From: Apodospora peruviana | Lineage: Eukaryota; Ascomycota; Sordariomycetes; Sordariales; Lasiosphaeriaceae | Length of the DNA stretch: 64,000 bases | NCBI GenBank assembly: GCA_033439685.1 | Contig: JAUEDM010000004.1 | Location: 4,216,001-4,280,000 of the forward strand | Reading direction: 5' to 3' | Part shown: one piece after another, positions 47,779 to 58,100 of the stretch | How positions within the stretch are numbered: position 1 is the first letter of the stretch | Layout of the letters: each line of letters opens with the position of its first letter | Program-made: the position numbers and the translations under genes | The notes under the pieces: model-generated | The model's input: the letters and a program-made list of their open reading frames with translations, nothing else | Databases searched by the model: none | Told to the model about the DNA's origin: nothing

Positions 47779-49138
47779 ATGAACGACAAAATCTTCAAGT
47801 TTGCCGCCCTCGGGCAGGCAACTGTTGCTCTCATTTTCATCCTAATCGCTCTCACCGGCGGACGGAGCGCCAATTATCTCGAGAGCGTAAATATCATCAG
47901 TGTAAGTTTCCTGTCAACATAACAAATCCGACAAATATCTAACGAAACCCAAACAACAGTTCAACATGACCGGACTCGGCCAAAACCTCGTCCCGGACCC
48001 CTCAGCAGCAAGCAACCCAATCCCAAAAGGAAAAGATTGCGGAGGCGGCCTCCTCGGAAAAGTCTGTGACGGCGCAGGCGATGCCTTCGACAAGGTCCAA
48101 GGCGCGGCCGGCGACGCTGTCGACGCCGTCACGGGCTTCGCCAAGGATAAGCTCGGCATCAAGGACTACTACTCGATCCACCTGACCGACCTCTGCCAGG
48201 GCGATTTTAATAAAGACAGAGACCCGCTGATTGAGTCTTGCACGACCCCCTTCAAGACAGATGAGATGAACATCATCGATCTTCTTACAGAGCAGGTGAA
48301 AGCCGCGGGCATCGACCTCGAGAAGCTGGGCTTCGTCAAGGAGCTCAACGACGCTTTCGACAAGATCCCCAAGTTTCTGGCGGCGACCGGCTACTTCTTC
48401 GTCACGGTCTGCGTGTTTTTGGTTCTCTGCGGAGCCGCCACCGCGGCCGCGGCCGTTCTCAGCATGCCCATCATCGGCACCGTCGCGTTGGGCTTGGCCG
48501 GCTTAACCTGGCTGATTGCGCTCATCGGCGTTTTGATCCTAACTGTCGTGCAGATGGAAGTGAAGAGCAAAGTCAACGAGAAGGGCAACAAGATCGGCAT
48601 CTTTGCGTCCAGCGGTGGGGTCCTGTTATTTCTCGTCTGGACGGGGATTATTTTGTTGTCGGGTAACGTCGCGACACTGTTCCTCGCCTCGCGCAGTTCC
48701 GCCCCTACTGCTACTGCTCCGCCCGTCCAGAACGAGAAGGACCTCGACATGGAAATCGGAAATCACAGCACGCCGGGGCACTCTGGCGAATTCGACCGCG
48801 GTATGGTCGACCGCGGTATTATCGATGACAACACCCACGACGCCAGAAGCTTCCACAGCAATCCGTATGACGGCCAGCAGGATGATGGCCAATATGATCA
48901 TGATAGCTATCAGGGATCGTATGGAGAAGAGCATCGGGGACAGTATGATGATGATGAGGAGGATATTGGGCAGCACGCACACCACAATAATCAGAGTATG
49001 CATCCTCACTTCTTCCACCCTGACCCTGACAGTGAAGGGCTTTCACCGATTAACGAAGACGAAGTGTACGAACCCAGGCACCTTCGCGAACAGCAGGCCG
49101 GCGGTGGCCAATACGACGCCCAGCCCCACGCACGATAA
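47779..49138 (+). CDS. SUR7/PalI (Rim9) family four-span plasma-membrane protein
   Basis: Two exons: 47779-47901 and 47960-49138, about 433 residues. The first exon encodes TM1 (KFAALGQATVALIFILIALTGG). A large external loop follows, with two Cys near KDCGGGLLGKVCDG, an Ala/Asp-rich amphipathic stretch, and LTDLCQG...SCTTPF. Then come TM2 (YFFVTVCVFLVLCGAATAAA), TM3 (GLAGLTWLIALIGVLILTVV) and TM4 (GGVLLFLVWTGIILLSG). The C-terminal ~130 residues are cytosolic and low complexity, rich in Asp, His, Gln and Tyr (GQQDDGQYDHDSYQGSYGEE). This layout fits the SUR7/PalI family, which marks eisosome membrane domains or senses ambient pH upstream of PacC/Rim101. Which branch applies cannot be decided here. 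Confidence 0.88.
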
Positions 49139-49640
49139 TACGGTGGCATCTGCCAACGGCGGCGGCAATGATATGTAACCACTAAAGAAACTTGACTAGC
49201 GGACAGACGATTAAAGGTGGGTGTTTAGTTGGAAAAAAAGAGAGCACGTCCCGACGACCTTGGCTTAAACGCAGAGCAACAACATACTTGGTCTGGCTTT
49301 TATACCCACACACAAATATACCAGTCATATATCTGCTTATAATGGTAATTGTTTTTCATTACGGGCATTTTAACTCCTTTTTCAAGGAGGCGAAGGGATG
49401 GGATACCTAGCGCACGGAGTCATGGTGTATTGTTTACTTCCCTTAGTTATCATGGGCCCCAAACCGGGGTAGTAAGTTGATGGCGTTAGTCGTGTTTCTA
49501 TCACTTTTTGGTTTTCTTGTACTATTTTCACCTCCGGAATGGCATGTTATATTCCACGGAAGGCAATATTTTGGTCGAAACTGCCTGCCCCACGAAAGTC
49601 TCGAAATATATCTCCCGTTATTTACTTTAGCTCCTGAGTT

Positions 49641-49682
49641 CATAGCCTCTGGGGCGAACTCGGAATCCCGTCCGCTCTCCCA
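49641..49682 (+). pseudogene. Truncated 5S rRNA-like fragment
   Basis: CATAGCCTCTGGGGCGAACT followed by CGGAATCCCGTCCGCTCTCC matches roughly nt 10-48 of the two intact 5S genes, with a few changes and a one-base insertion. Helix I's 5' strand, the internal control region and the 3' half are missing, so it cannot make 5S RNA. Fungal genomes with dispersed 5S genes are known to contain such fragments. Confidence 0.7.
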
Positions 49683-49708
49683 ACACGCGTTGAATCCATT
49701 CGTCAGGA

Positions 49709-49903
49709 ACTAAAATTGCAAGTGTTGTGAAAAACTCCAAAATTCCGGTCTGCTCCCGTAACACTGCAATTTTAGCCCCTAAACAAGGTATGCAAATTCG
49801 TTACACATACGATCTCGAGTTGTCCAGAACACTAGCACTCCACGCACTGCAATTTTAGTCCCCAAGGAAGGGATGCAATGCTAGTGTGTGTTCGTTACAC
49901 ACA
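49709..49903. repeat. Cluster of short direct and inverted repeats next to the 5S fragment
   Basis: CACTGCAATTTTAGCCCC (about 49762) and CACTGCAATTTTAGTCCCC (about 49845) are direct repeats, each followed within about 30-40 nt by TTCGTTACACA. An inverted copy, AACTAAAATTGCAAGTGTTG, lies at 49709. AACTCCAAAATTCCGGTCTG (49733) also loosely resembles the AACTCGGAATCCCGTCCG of the 5S fragment. The arrangement looks like the remnant of a small non-autonomous element, but no terminal repeats or target duplication are clear. Confidence 0.5.
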
Positions 49904-50669
49904 GGTAAGGGAATCACGTGTGCGTAGTTACCTATCTTACTTTTCTTCTCTCTGTACTACCGGCATCAGGGCATAATGCATGCTCTCACTAGCGTATTGG
50001 TAAGGCTCTTTCTTGCCGGGCAGACACGGCGGAGTCAGTCGTCCCAACTTACTGCATCCATCCCCCTCGAGCCGTGCTTTGTTCGAGAAACAGAACCTAT
50101 GTCATCACTCACGGGTTCGACACACCCCGTCGGTTCGGTAGGTAGCCCCCAAACCCCTGGTAAGTAGGACGACGGCGTTTCGTAAGCCGCCGGTACTGTG
50201 AATCAAAATTGAGTGGGGAGGTTTTTTTCTGTCTTTTAAATCTTTCTTCCTAACCGGTTTTCCAGATGGTTCAGTTAGAAACCAATGTGCACCCATCACG
50301 ATCCCGGGCCGACCTGTCAACTGCCAACCATCCCCGGTAGTGAGGTTAACGGGGGGACACGGCTGAAACACCAGCCCAGATCCCCCCGCGTTGCATCGGG
50401 AAGGACAACCCCTGCTAGCATGACGTCGTTGGCCCGGATCGAAGGCCCTATTCCATTTATGGAAACAAGCTCTGCTTTGTTTCCCCCGCCGCCTGCCATT
50501 TTCTTGGCCATAGTCTAGGCATCAACACCACCAACGATCGTCATCCCCAGATCGTGATCTTTCGTTGTTTATCCTAACAGAGACCTATCAAGCCTCTACT
50601 TAGTTCGGCTCTCATTGATTCACTTCGTATTCCCACTCACCTCCACCACCAACACAGCCGTTCGTGAAC

Positions 50670-51312
50670 ATGCCTCAACTCCCCCTAGGCCGCAACAACA
50701 ACGGCGATGACTCCGACTCCGACTCCGAATCAAACCACCTACTGGAAGAAGGTCAGCGACGCGTCCGCCGCGTATGGCAAGGCTTCATCGATTTCGCTTT
50801 TCAGGGAAACGTTCTAGAAATCGCCTTTGGTTTGATTCTAGCATCAATGTTCACAGCAGTAATAACCTCGTTCGTTTCCGACATTCTGCTCCCACCACTC
50901 TCGGTCCTTTTGCCGCTCAACAAAAACCTCGAAGAGAAATTCGCCATCCTAAAAACCGGTTCCCGTCAACGAACCGACTACAACACCCTCAAGCAGGCGC
51001 AAGAGGACGGCGCCGTGGTCATGGCTTACGGCTATTTTCTTAATCGACTCATCAATTTTGTTGCCGTCGGTTTCTCGCTATACGGCCTCGCGAGCTTGTA
51101 CCAGTGTTTCTCCACGGATCCCATCATCAAGCATACCGTCAAGTGCCGGTATTGCAAGAAGTATATTAGTGAAAGGGTATGTGTTCTATCATGCAATGTG
51201 TGGAGGTGAGGGTTGTGTGCGCAGCTGACAATAGGAAATAATTACCTAGGCGGCGAGGTGTGTCAATTGTACTAGTTGGCAGGATGGGAGGGATGATCGT
51301 CTTCGTGAGTAA
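50670..51312 (+). CDS. MscL-like large-conductance mechanosensitive channel with C-terminal zinc ribbon
   Basis: Two exons: 50670-51176 and 51250-51312, about 189 residues. MscL channels open under membrane tension and release osmolytes. After an acidic Ser/Asp N-terminus (GDDSDSDSESN) comes the MscL core: amphipathic start WQGFIDFAFQGNVLEIAFGL, TM1 continuing ILASMFTAVITSFVSDILLP, a loop with KNLEEKFAILKTG, and TM2 (NRLINFVAVGFSLYGLASLY). The tail CRYCKKYISERAARCVNC is a C-X2-C-X10-C-X2-C zinc ribbon (Cys159, 162, 173, 176), the same kind of tail many bacterial MscL proteins carry. The intron separates the two CXXC knuckles; the join AGG|GCG keeps frame, which supports the splice. MscL homologues are known in filamentous ascomycetes. 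The start is the ATG at 50670. Confidence 0.92.
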
Positions 51313-51666
51313 GGTCATCGCGGTACGGTGGTATCAGTTGTTATGAAAGGATGAGAGTGTTGTCCTGGGCTACTGAAGATTGATGAGCTGTTTGGAAATG
51401 ATGATGGTGGATGACTAGTTTGACAACCTAATGTTACGGATAGCATGTCTTTGGGTGGTTGTTAGTGCGTCTTTTTTGTTGTTGATTTCATCATGTTTAT
51501 GCACCGTACATGCGAGATACCCCCTAATGATGAAGCGCCGAGTAGCATGGTTTATTGTATTAAGTGGTGCTATTTATTGCCGTCTCTTCTCATCTCCATA
51601 TTACAGATCTTCCGGGTATACATGCAAACAAGCAAACAAGTGAGAGTAAAAGAAATCTCATGAGCC
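51313..51666. other. Convergent 3' flanks of the MscL-like and surface-protein genes
   Basis: About 350 bp of T-rich sequence between converging genes; I see nothing else in it. Confidence 0.5.
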
Positions 51667-52435
51667 TCAAAGCATCATGGCGCCGCCTGCAAGAGCCGCA
51701 ACACCAGCGAGTACAGCCTGCTGAGTGATCCGCGGGACACCAGCTGTGCTCGAACTCGAGGTCGTGGCAGCTCCCCCGGTTGGGGCGGCGGCGTCAGTCT
51801 TGGAAGTGACAGTCGAAGTCGTGAAGCCGGGCGCCAGTCTTGGAAGTGACAGTCGAAGTCGTGAAGCCGGGTGCCAGTCTTGGAAGTGACAGTCGAAGTC
51901 GTGAAGCCGGGCGCCACCCCCGTCTGCAGCTTCTCCAAGCCAGCCGTGAGTGTCACAGCCGTCATGTACGAACTGAGGCCGGTCATAGTTATGCTTGTCG
52001 TCGTGGTGATGCTCCCTCCCTCGCCAAAGCCGCCTTTGCAGACGGCAGTCTCCTTGCTGATCTTGCAATCCGAGTCCGCGGTGCTGTTGTCTCTCACGTT
52101 AGTTCATGCCGCGTAAAAGTGAATTAATGGATATTGGGATAAACTCACAACCCCGAGGGCTGCTCCAGCTTCAAGTTCCAGCTCGCCGTACTGGGGCCCT
52201 GAAGCATGTCCATGCCGGATCCCAAACCGCAGCTGGCTGCGGGAGTGTTTGATGGGCAGACCAGGCGGTAGGCGGTCGCGTCCGGACCGGCGGTCGACAC
52301 CACTGAGCCGAGGATCGTCTTCGCGCCGGAAAGCATGGGAATAATGAGCGTCACGACGGTGCTCGAGACTGCTTCTTGGCCCACCGCGAGGTTGCCAAAG
52401 GCGAGAGTTGCCGACAAAAGAGCTGCGGAGCGCAT
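51667..52435 (-). CDS. Small Cys-containing GPI-type surface protein (paralogue B), frame disrupted by a 40-nt repeat
   Basis: Exon 1 is 52435-52149 and exon 2 starts at about 52083 on the minus strand. A signal peptide (ALLSATLAFGNLAVGQEA) precedes a domain with four Cys (YRLVCPSNTPAASC and DCKISKETAVC) aligned with paralogue A at 38.4 kb, including the intron before the second Cys pair. Translation then reaches three tandem 40-nt units (51791-51910). Because 40 is not a multiple of 3, the frame leaving the repeat is shifted: as read, the product (about 231 residues) ends SLVLRLLQAAP at 51675 without a GPI signal. In the frame that third-copy sequence would continue (GFTTSTVTSKTDAAAPTGG) the gene ends AVLAGVAALAGGAMML at 51667, a proper GPI-type tail. 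The acceptor at 52084 was preferred over one nearer the branch site. Confidence 0.72.
51791..51910. repeat. Three tandem copies of a 40-nt unit inside a coding region
   Basis: Units at 51791-51830, 51831-51870 and 51871-51910 are identical except within the first five bases (GCGTC, GCGCC, GTGCC). The shared part starts AGTCTTGGAAGTGACAGTCG and ends GTGAAGCCGG. One copy encodes GFTTSTVTSKT in the surface-protein frame. Near-identity implies recent duplication. Confidence 0.95.
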
Positions 52436-53385
52436 CTTTAGGGGTTATGGTAAAAAATAGGTGAGGAGGGTAATAGGTAGGTAGTGTGTTGCGGGGGGTA
52501 ACCGTTCTGTCGGGTCCGTTTGTTGATCAAGAAAAAGGGGGTTGAGTTGGTGTGAGACAAAGGTCGAGGAAATGGACAGTAACATATCTAGCTTTTTCTT
52601 CATCGTCGTTAAAATCGGATTCCCACATAACCTTCTAGGCATGGGAAATTGCCAGGTAGCATCTGCCCTATGTTTCGGATTTGACCAACAATCCCTGTGG
52701 ATGTGGACTCCTTCAATGCTAAAATGCTTGTTTGGGCTGTAAATACGGATCCGTAGGCGCGAAGCCTTTGCCGCAAAAAGGGCTGTGTGGAACAGAGTCC
52801 GAGGCTGCGGTTGAGATTCTTGGCATCTGCCTTGGCTTGGATATTCGCAGAGCTAAAGATAACCAAAAAGCATTTGAAGTTTATGAAACCCGAATAATCG
52901 CACTTCTGTCAAAATGTGGCTGGTCTTATGCCAGCCAGCACTTCACGGACAAATCAGTTCATGGCTTCATAAACTAATCAAATAAAAAAGACGAGAACAT
53001 AGCCGCCTCTCCTTGATGTCGGACTCGGTACTATGCACATTGTCGAGTGTACGAACAATTTGACTCCAGGAACATATGCTCAAGAATAAGGCATTTATAC
53101 AACAAAGGGTCAGTTTTGCACCTCTCGTTCGGCATGCCACTAATGTCACCACTCATCCAAGTCATTACGGGGTAGCAAAGGGACAGTAGTGACGTGTTAC
53201 TTAGTAGGAGTTTCCATAGCCTTGCAAAGACATATTCTTGAGGCGATTAAACGTAAAATAATGGGTTATGGAGAATTGATGAGGCAGATCTTGAGGTGAT
53301 ATGTACAAGGGGTCGTTTGGATGGCCTCACTTTTCGGCCTCTTTGGAATATCCTGTACCAGCCACACATGGGAGAGCACTAGCCC

Positions 53386-53440
53386 CAAGGCTTCCATTTT
53401 CTTGACAAGTGATATCTCAAGACCGAAAGGATGACCATTC
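53386..53440 (+). repeat. Degenerate repeat, copy 1 (partner at 55099-55160)
   Basis: The core TGATATCTCAAGACCGAAAG and following GATGAC matches the partner's TGATATCTCGAGTCCGCAAA and GATGAC, with weaker similarity in the preceding 25 nt (CAAGGCTTCCATTTTCTT versus CAAGCTTTCCATATGCTT). No ends could be defined. Confidence 0.4.
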
Positions 53441-54675
53441 CAGAAAGGAAAGGTATCTCAAAGGAGAAACTGTCCATCAGGTAACCTGCACGGGATGATC
53501 AAACTCATGGGATTTATTATGCGCACCATCGCGACCCTTGCTTTTACCGGTCAGTGAAAAGACTTCTTTTTGATATCAAACAGGAAGCAAGAGGCGTTCA
53601 AGTTACCCTTTAACGGACTGCAGTAGATATCTACCAGGTATTTTGACGATCAACATGTAGTTTAGCTGTGAGTCCGTTTGAACGGGCCGCGGTTAGTCCC
53701 CATACAGGACATGCCCTGTTTAAATCCCTTACGTATATGTAGGTAATCAACGACTTTTTTCGAAAAGAAAGGCGTTATTATAACATTAAAGATACGGAGT
53801 ATCTAAGACGTTTGGCGTACCTGTGTGTGCAAGATGTTTGAGGATTTATAATAACCATGACTCTCAGAAACACACTTGCGTATCAGTCAATTGCACCGAG
53901 TCTTTGTATGACTACCATCTATTCCTTCTTCAGATGGTCAGCCTTTCGGTCTTTGAGATAAGTAAGCGAGGAATGTCGTCCTTGGTCAGGAGAAGTAATG
54001 GGCTGAGAACCTAAACTCCGGAAAGAATATCTTAAGGAGCTGCGAGCTGCATGCTTGATGTTCGACATTGGGCCCCTTTTACTTTGGTCAGCATCTTCAC
54101 TCACCGAAACCGTAGACTCGGTATTTTCCAACTTTTTATCTTGTAGAGCTAGCCTCCCCTTCACATGGCGGCATCGGGCCATTATTACATGACGCCACCC
54201 TCCCTGTCTGCATTTCCAGAAGGTTTCTTTCAAAGTAGAAGCCGGAGACTGTTTTCAATCCTGTCAGCTATCACCCCAGGAGATGGCAGTCATGGAAGTT
54301 AGGTACGCTCGGGCAAGCTTCATGATCACAAGAGCCAAACAGAAAAAAACAAATGCTCAAGGGTCATACTCTGCCAGATAATACATACAATATCTCCACC
54401 TCATTGTCAAGCCAGACATTCCACCTTACTGAATGACACCATCCACATGCTATGGTCTAGACCGACCAAAATGTCGCTTTCTCTCTCTCCTTCAATGACA
54501 TCGCGGTCCTGCAGAGGTGACAAGTGGAAGGCAGCTCCCTCCCTCTTTTTCATCCTATCTACCAACGTGTGCCAGACAGCTGTAGCATACCATCTTGCCA
54601 ACTGACCAGAGGGAGAGGTATATCATTCGGTCCGCCTAGCAACATTAATGTCCGCGGACATAACAGGTCACACCG

Positions 54676-54785
54676 TAGCGCAGTGGTAAATCACAGTCAA
54701 CCACAAATTGCGGCTGTCTTTAGGGAAACTAATCGACACCGCATATGTGGATTCTGTGTAAAACGCGCCGCCCCATTTACAAGTT

Positions 54786-54819
<34 letters not shown>

Positions 54820-54837
54820 GGTCGCCGGTTCGATTCC
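54676..54837 (+). other. tRNA-like Pol III A-box and B-box pair interrupted by T12A20
   Basis: TAGCGCAGTGG at 54676-54686 fits the tRNA A-box, and GGTTCGATTCC at 54827-54837 is an exact B-box consensus, followed by CTAGTCTTGGCA resembling a tRNA 3' end. The flanking 5' sequence (CACACCG) does not pair with TCTTGGC and the T stem (GCCGG/CCTAG) is mostly unpaired, so this is not a working tRNA. A decayed tRNA or tRNA-derived SINE is possible. CAAGTTTCTTTTT occurs on both sides of the T12A20-to-B-box block (54780 and 54847). Confidence 0.35.
54788..54819. repeat. T12A20 palindromic tract
   Basis: Twelve T followed by twenty A, preceded by TTC as in the T12A17 tract at 41234-41262. It sits just upstream of the B-box-like sequence. 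Confidence 0.85.
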
Positions 54838-55098
54838 TAGTCTTGGCAAGTTTCTTTTTACTTCTTTTTTTTCATCTCGGTCTATGTAAGAGCATAGAGG
54901 CAGCTTCCATGATTTTCAAATGGGCAAGTGCACATATAAAAGACAGTCATGACTAGAACATTCGCGTACGATTGATGTTGGTTTAATATAATGATATTAA
55001 CTCTGGGGCGAAGGCGGTCCTGAAGGACAAGGGGAGAGGAGAGGGAGGCTCAGACAGCCTCATTTTTGTTTCATCCCCAACATAATATTGATAACCCC

Positions 55099-55160
55099 CA
55101 AGCTTTCCATATGCTTACCTGAGTTAATGATATCTCGAGTCCGCAAAGATGACTGTTTTG
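55099..55160 (+). repeat. Degenerate repeat, copy 2 (partner at 53386-53440)
   Basis: See the partner entry. Differences from copy 1 are a mix of A/G transitions and transversions plus a four-base length difference. Confidence 0.4.
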
Positions 55161-58100
55161 ACACGAATGAACTCGTTCATCCCACAGTGTTTGTTAAGTA
55201 CCTAATAAGCAAGATCTTCAAGTTAGGAATTTACCATACATACTATCGGAGCCTACGCTGTTGCCGTTCAAGAACAAAATTTCTTTATCGTCCAAACAGG
55301 AGAGAAACCAGATTTTATCTTCCCATCAAGGGGGGGGGATGATTGTGGTATTGCAGGAATAGCTGAACCGGTAGTGGATCTTGAAGAAAGATACGCCCTC
55401 TTTATTTTCTCTTACTTATATGGGTCATAACTTTTGCTTGAGAGGGAAAACAAAAGCTGCGTGCCCGATCGTGCAAGTATAAATACTGAAACTCTAGGAC
55501 CGTTGATATGTGCCTGTGCAAATATCTCTGAGGATTTGGTTCACGCGGAATTGTTAGTCTTTTTTTTTTTCGACAGTGTACTTACTGGCCAGCGTATATC
55601 AAGGAAAGAAAAGCTTGAGGATAACTACGCTGAGTTCGCTGGTACTTTCATCACTGGATGTCTCGCCCAACTCATAATAGGGTAGTGCTAATTTCAAGTC
55701 CTACGTACCTAAAGGAATGAAAACAGTAGATATAACACACTCGCTCTTGGCATGTTCCTCTTTTCCTTGACGATGAAATAGAACATGTATATAAAGCAGA
55801 AAAGGAGAGAGTCAGCATCTCCACTTTGTCCGTGTATGTTCACAAATCGTGAGGATTTCCACCCAAGCCAAGGTAGGTAAACTTGCAACGTTAGGCACTG
55901 TGAGCGGTACTGACTACCCTCGCAATCTAACGGTCAAGGATAACGTTTTCTCGTCATGTACAAGCCTTGGAGATGGGGGCTATACCTGTCTCGGTTCATC
56001 TTCAATATCCATAATAGGGTGTTGATGTGACTCGCGGCACGTAGATATCCGCCCGAGCAGTCAAATCAGTCCATACTATGAAACGTTTGTAGTCAAATTG
56101 ACAGTGTACCTAGGTATTCTACGTATTTGTCAACACGTACCTGATATTTCCTCCGGGGGGAGGGAGGGATGTGGGTTATGGGTTGATGAAGTTGGAGAGG
56201 TGCGGGACATGAGGCCATATGCGAACACCATCGTTCGATATATCTGCCCGTTATCATACGGAGAGGTTTCGGTCCCCCATTAAAATTGTGGATTCCTGAA
56301 GAAGAAAGCTCTCAACCGTTTGTAGGAAGAGATCGGTAGGTAGGCAGGTATCGTACCTAGTGGGCCTGAAGAAAACGTCAAGGTATGAACTATCCGAGTT
56401 TGCTAGGGAGCTATTTCTCCGCGGCGGAAGGTTTGTATTCGATACATTTGACTTTTTGATCAAGCCACAGACGGAGCGTCTTGAAGTCACCATTTCTTTA
56501 ACCATCGCGGTTCAAGTCTACGTACGTACTCGACAAGGATTGAAAGAATATATAAAAAATGTGATTGGTGTACAACCCCCTTTTCCTCCGCAGCCGCTCG
56601 CGGGACTCCCGCCGTCGTCTCCGTCCCGTCCGTCCCGTCTCTACCTCACCGCTCCGCTCGGGAGTGTGGGAAGGTAGTAAGATCACCGGAACCCGTGTCC
56701 GGCCCCGCCGGCATTCAGCGTGAGGGCTAGAAAGGGGGTGAGGTGGTCCACTTGTCAGGCAGGACCGGTAGATCAACACTGCTTCTTCCACACCGGGACG
56801 GCTGAAGAAAGATGTGCAAACTGTAGATAGGTAACGATACTGACAGGTAGGTGCAAGTGTCTTCTTCCGTAGACCCCGGGCAATGATGTTGAAAATGACA
56901 TGTGAGTCCTGTTCTGATCATCAATCAGTTAAACACCAGGTATGTTATTCTCACATGCCGAACTGAGCCGGTCTTTCAAAAGTTAAGTGTCACCGGTATG
57001 CACAATACATGGTTCGTGGCATGTCAGACCAGGTACCGTAGCACTTTGTACCACCATACCAAAACGTCGGGGAAGAGGGCTTGCATGTTCCGCTGCTGCA
57101 AATCATCTATGCACAACCACACACACATACCTCCATCATTCCATATGATAATGAATAATAGCCCCCAAAAGCTATACTATCGACGGACGTGGGAAGTACG
57201 ATCAGATAAGGAAGAACCTTGCACAGAGACGAACCTCAACTAACACCTTGAGGATAAAATTACATAGTACCGAGATTTAGACCTATAATATATTATCGAA
57301 CGTGGTCAACAAATGTGAAAGAACCGCACATGAGACGAACGGGCCCCTGACATGTGACTGCGACATATACAAACAACAATAACAACATCGGTACCTTACA
57401 GTTAATTGATAGTGATGGGCTATATTATACTTCAACGTGGATGGGGGCGGCGGTTCATGTCCATATCAATAGCTGACCGACTAACTGCACCGCCTCAAGA
57501 ACCGTTTCAATATTTCCACAGATTGTTCCCGTGTCAATATGTATGTTGCAATAGCAAGACATCACTTCAACATGTATTAGAATCAAAAATAAGATGTCGT
57601 CATCTTATCACCTTTCATCGTAACATCAAAGCTCTTGCGAGGAGAGGGTAACATTAGTTTCGGGAAATTTACCTAATAACCAAGAGACGAACAAGTCTGA
57701 TCGCTGCTCGCATTGAGAATTTGAGATAAGAGGAGAGAGAACCGTTTCTTTTTGATCTATCTACTGTGTACCGTGGACACAAAATACTCTACATACAGTT
57801 CGCGGCTCCTCCATCGACGTTGCAGCGTACCTCACACAGGCGATCATCCTATATAGGTATGTACTGTATATATAAGGTACGGGCGTCGGGTCAACAACCA
57901 CTTCATCCTCGGACAAAACAAAACCCAAATGGAGCTTTGTGCGTAACCGAACCTCCTGGGTGGTATGGTAGGCAATTAACTGCCCGCCCGCCTGAGGCCC
58001 CAAGTATGCAGACTGATAGTGAACTGCTAGTAAAAACGATGGGGATCTGTCTACTGTACTGCAGAGAGGGTAGATAGGATAGGTACCACCTATCTACGAA

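Larger units (their letters stand above)
49139..50669. other. Intergenic with repeat cluster, SUR7-like to MscL-like gene
   Basis: About 1.5 kb. Within it are a 5S-like fragment (49641-49682) and short imperfect repeats (49709-49903), listed separately. From about 50520 the sequence is a pyrimidine/ACC-rich promoter and leader of the MscL-like gene. Confidence 0.5.

Noticed and set aside
49979..50130. Possible tRNA (TAGCGTATTGGTAAGG and GGGTTCGACAC)
   Set aside because: The two box-like parts are about 125 nt apart, no acceptor or anticodon stem forms, and the B-box departs from consensus.
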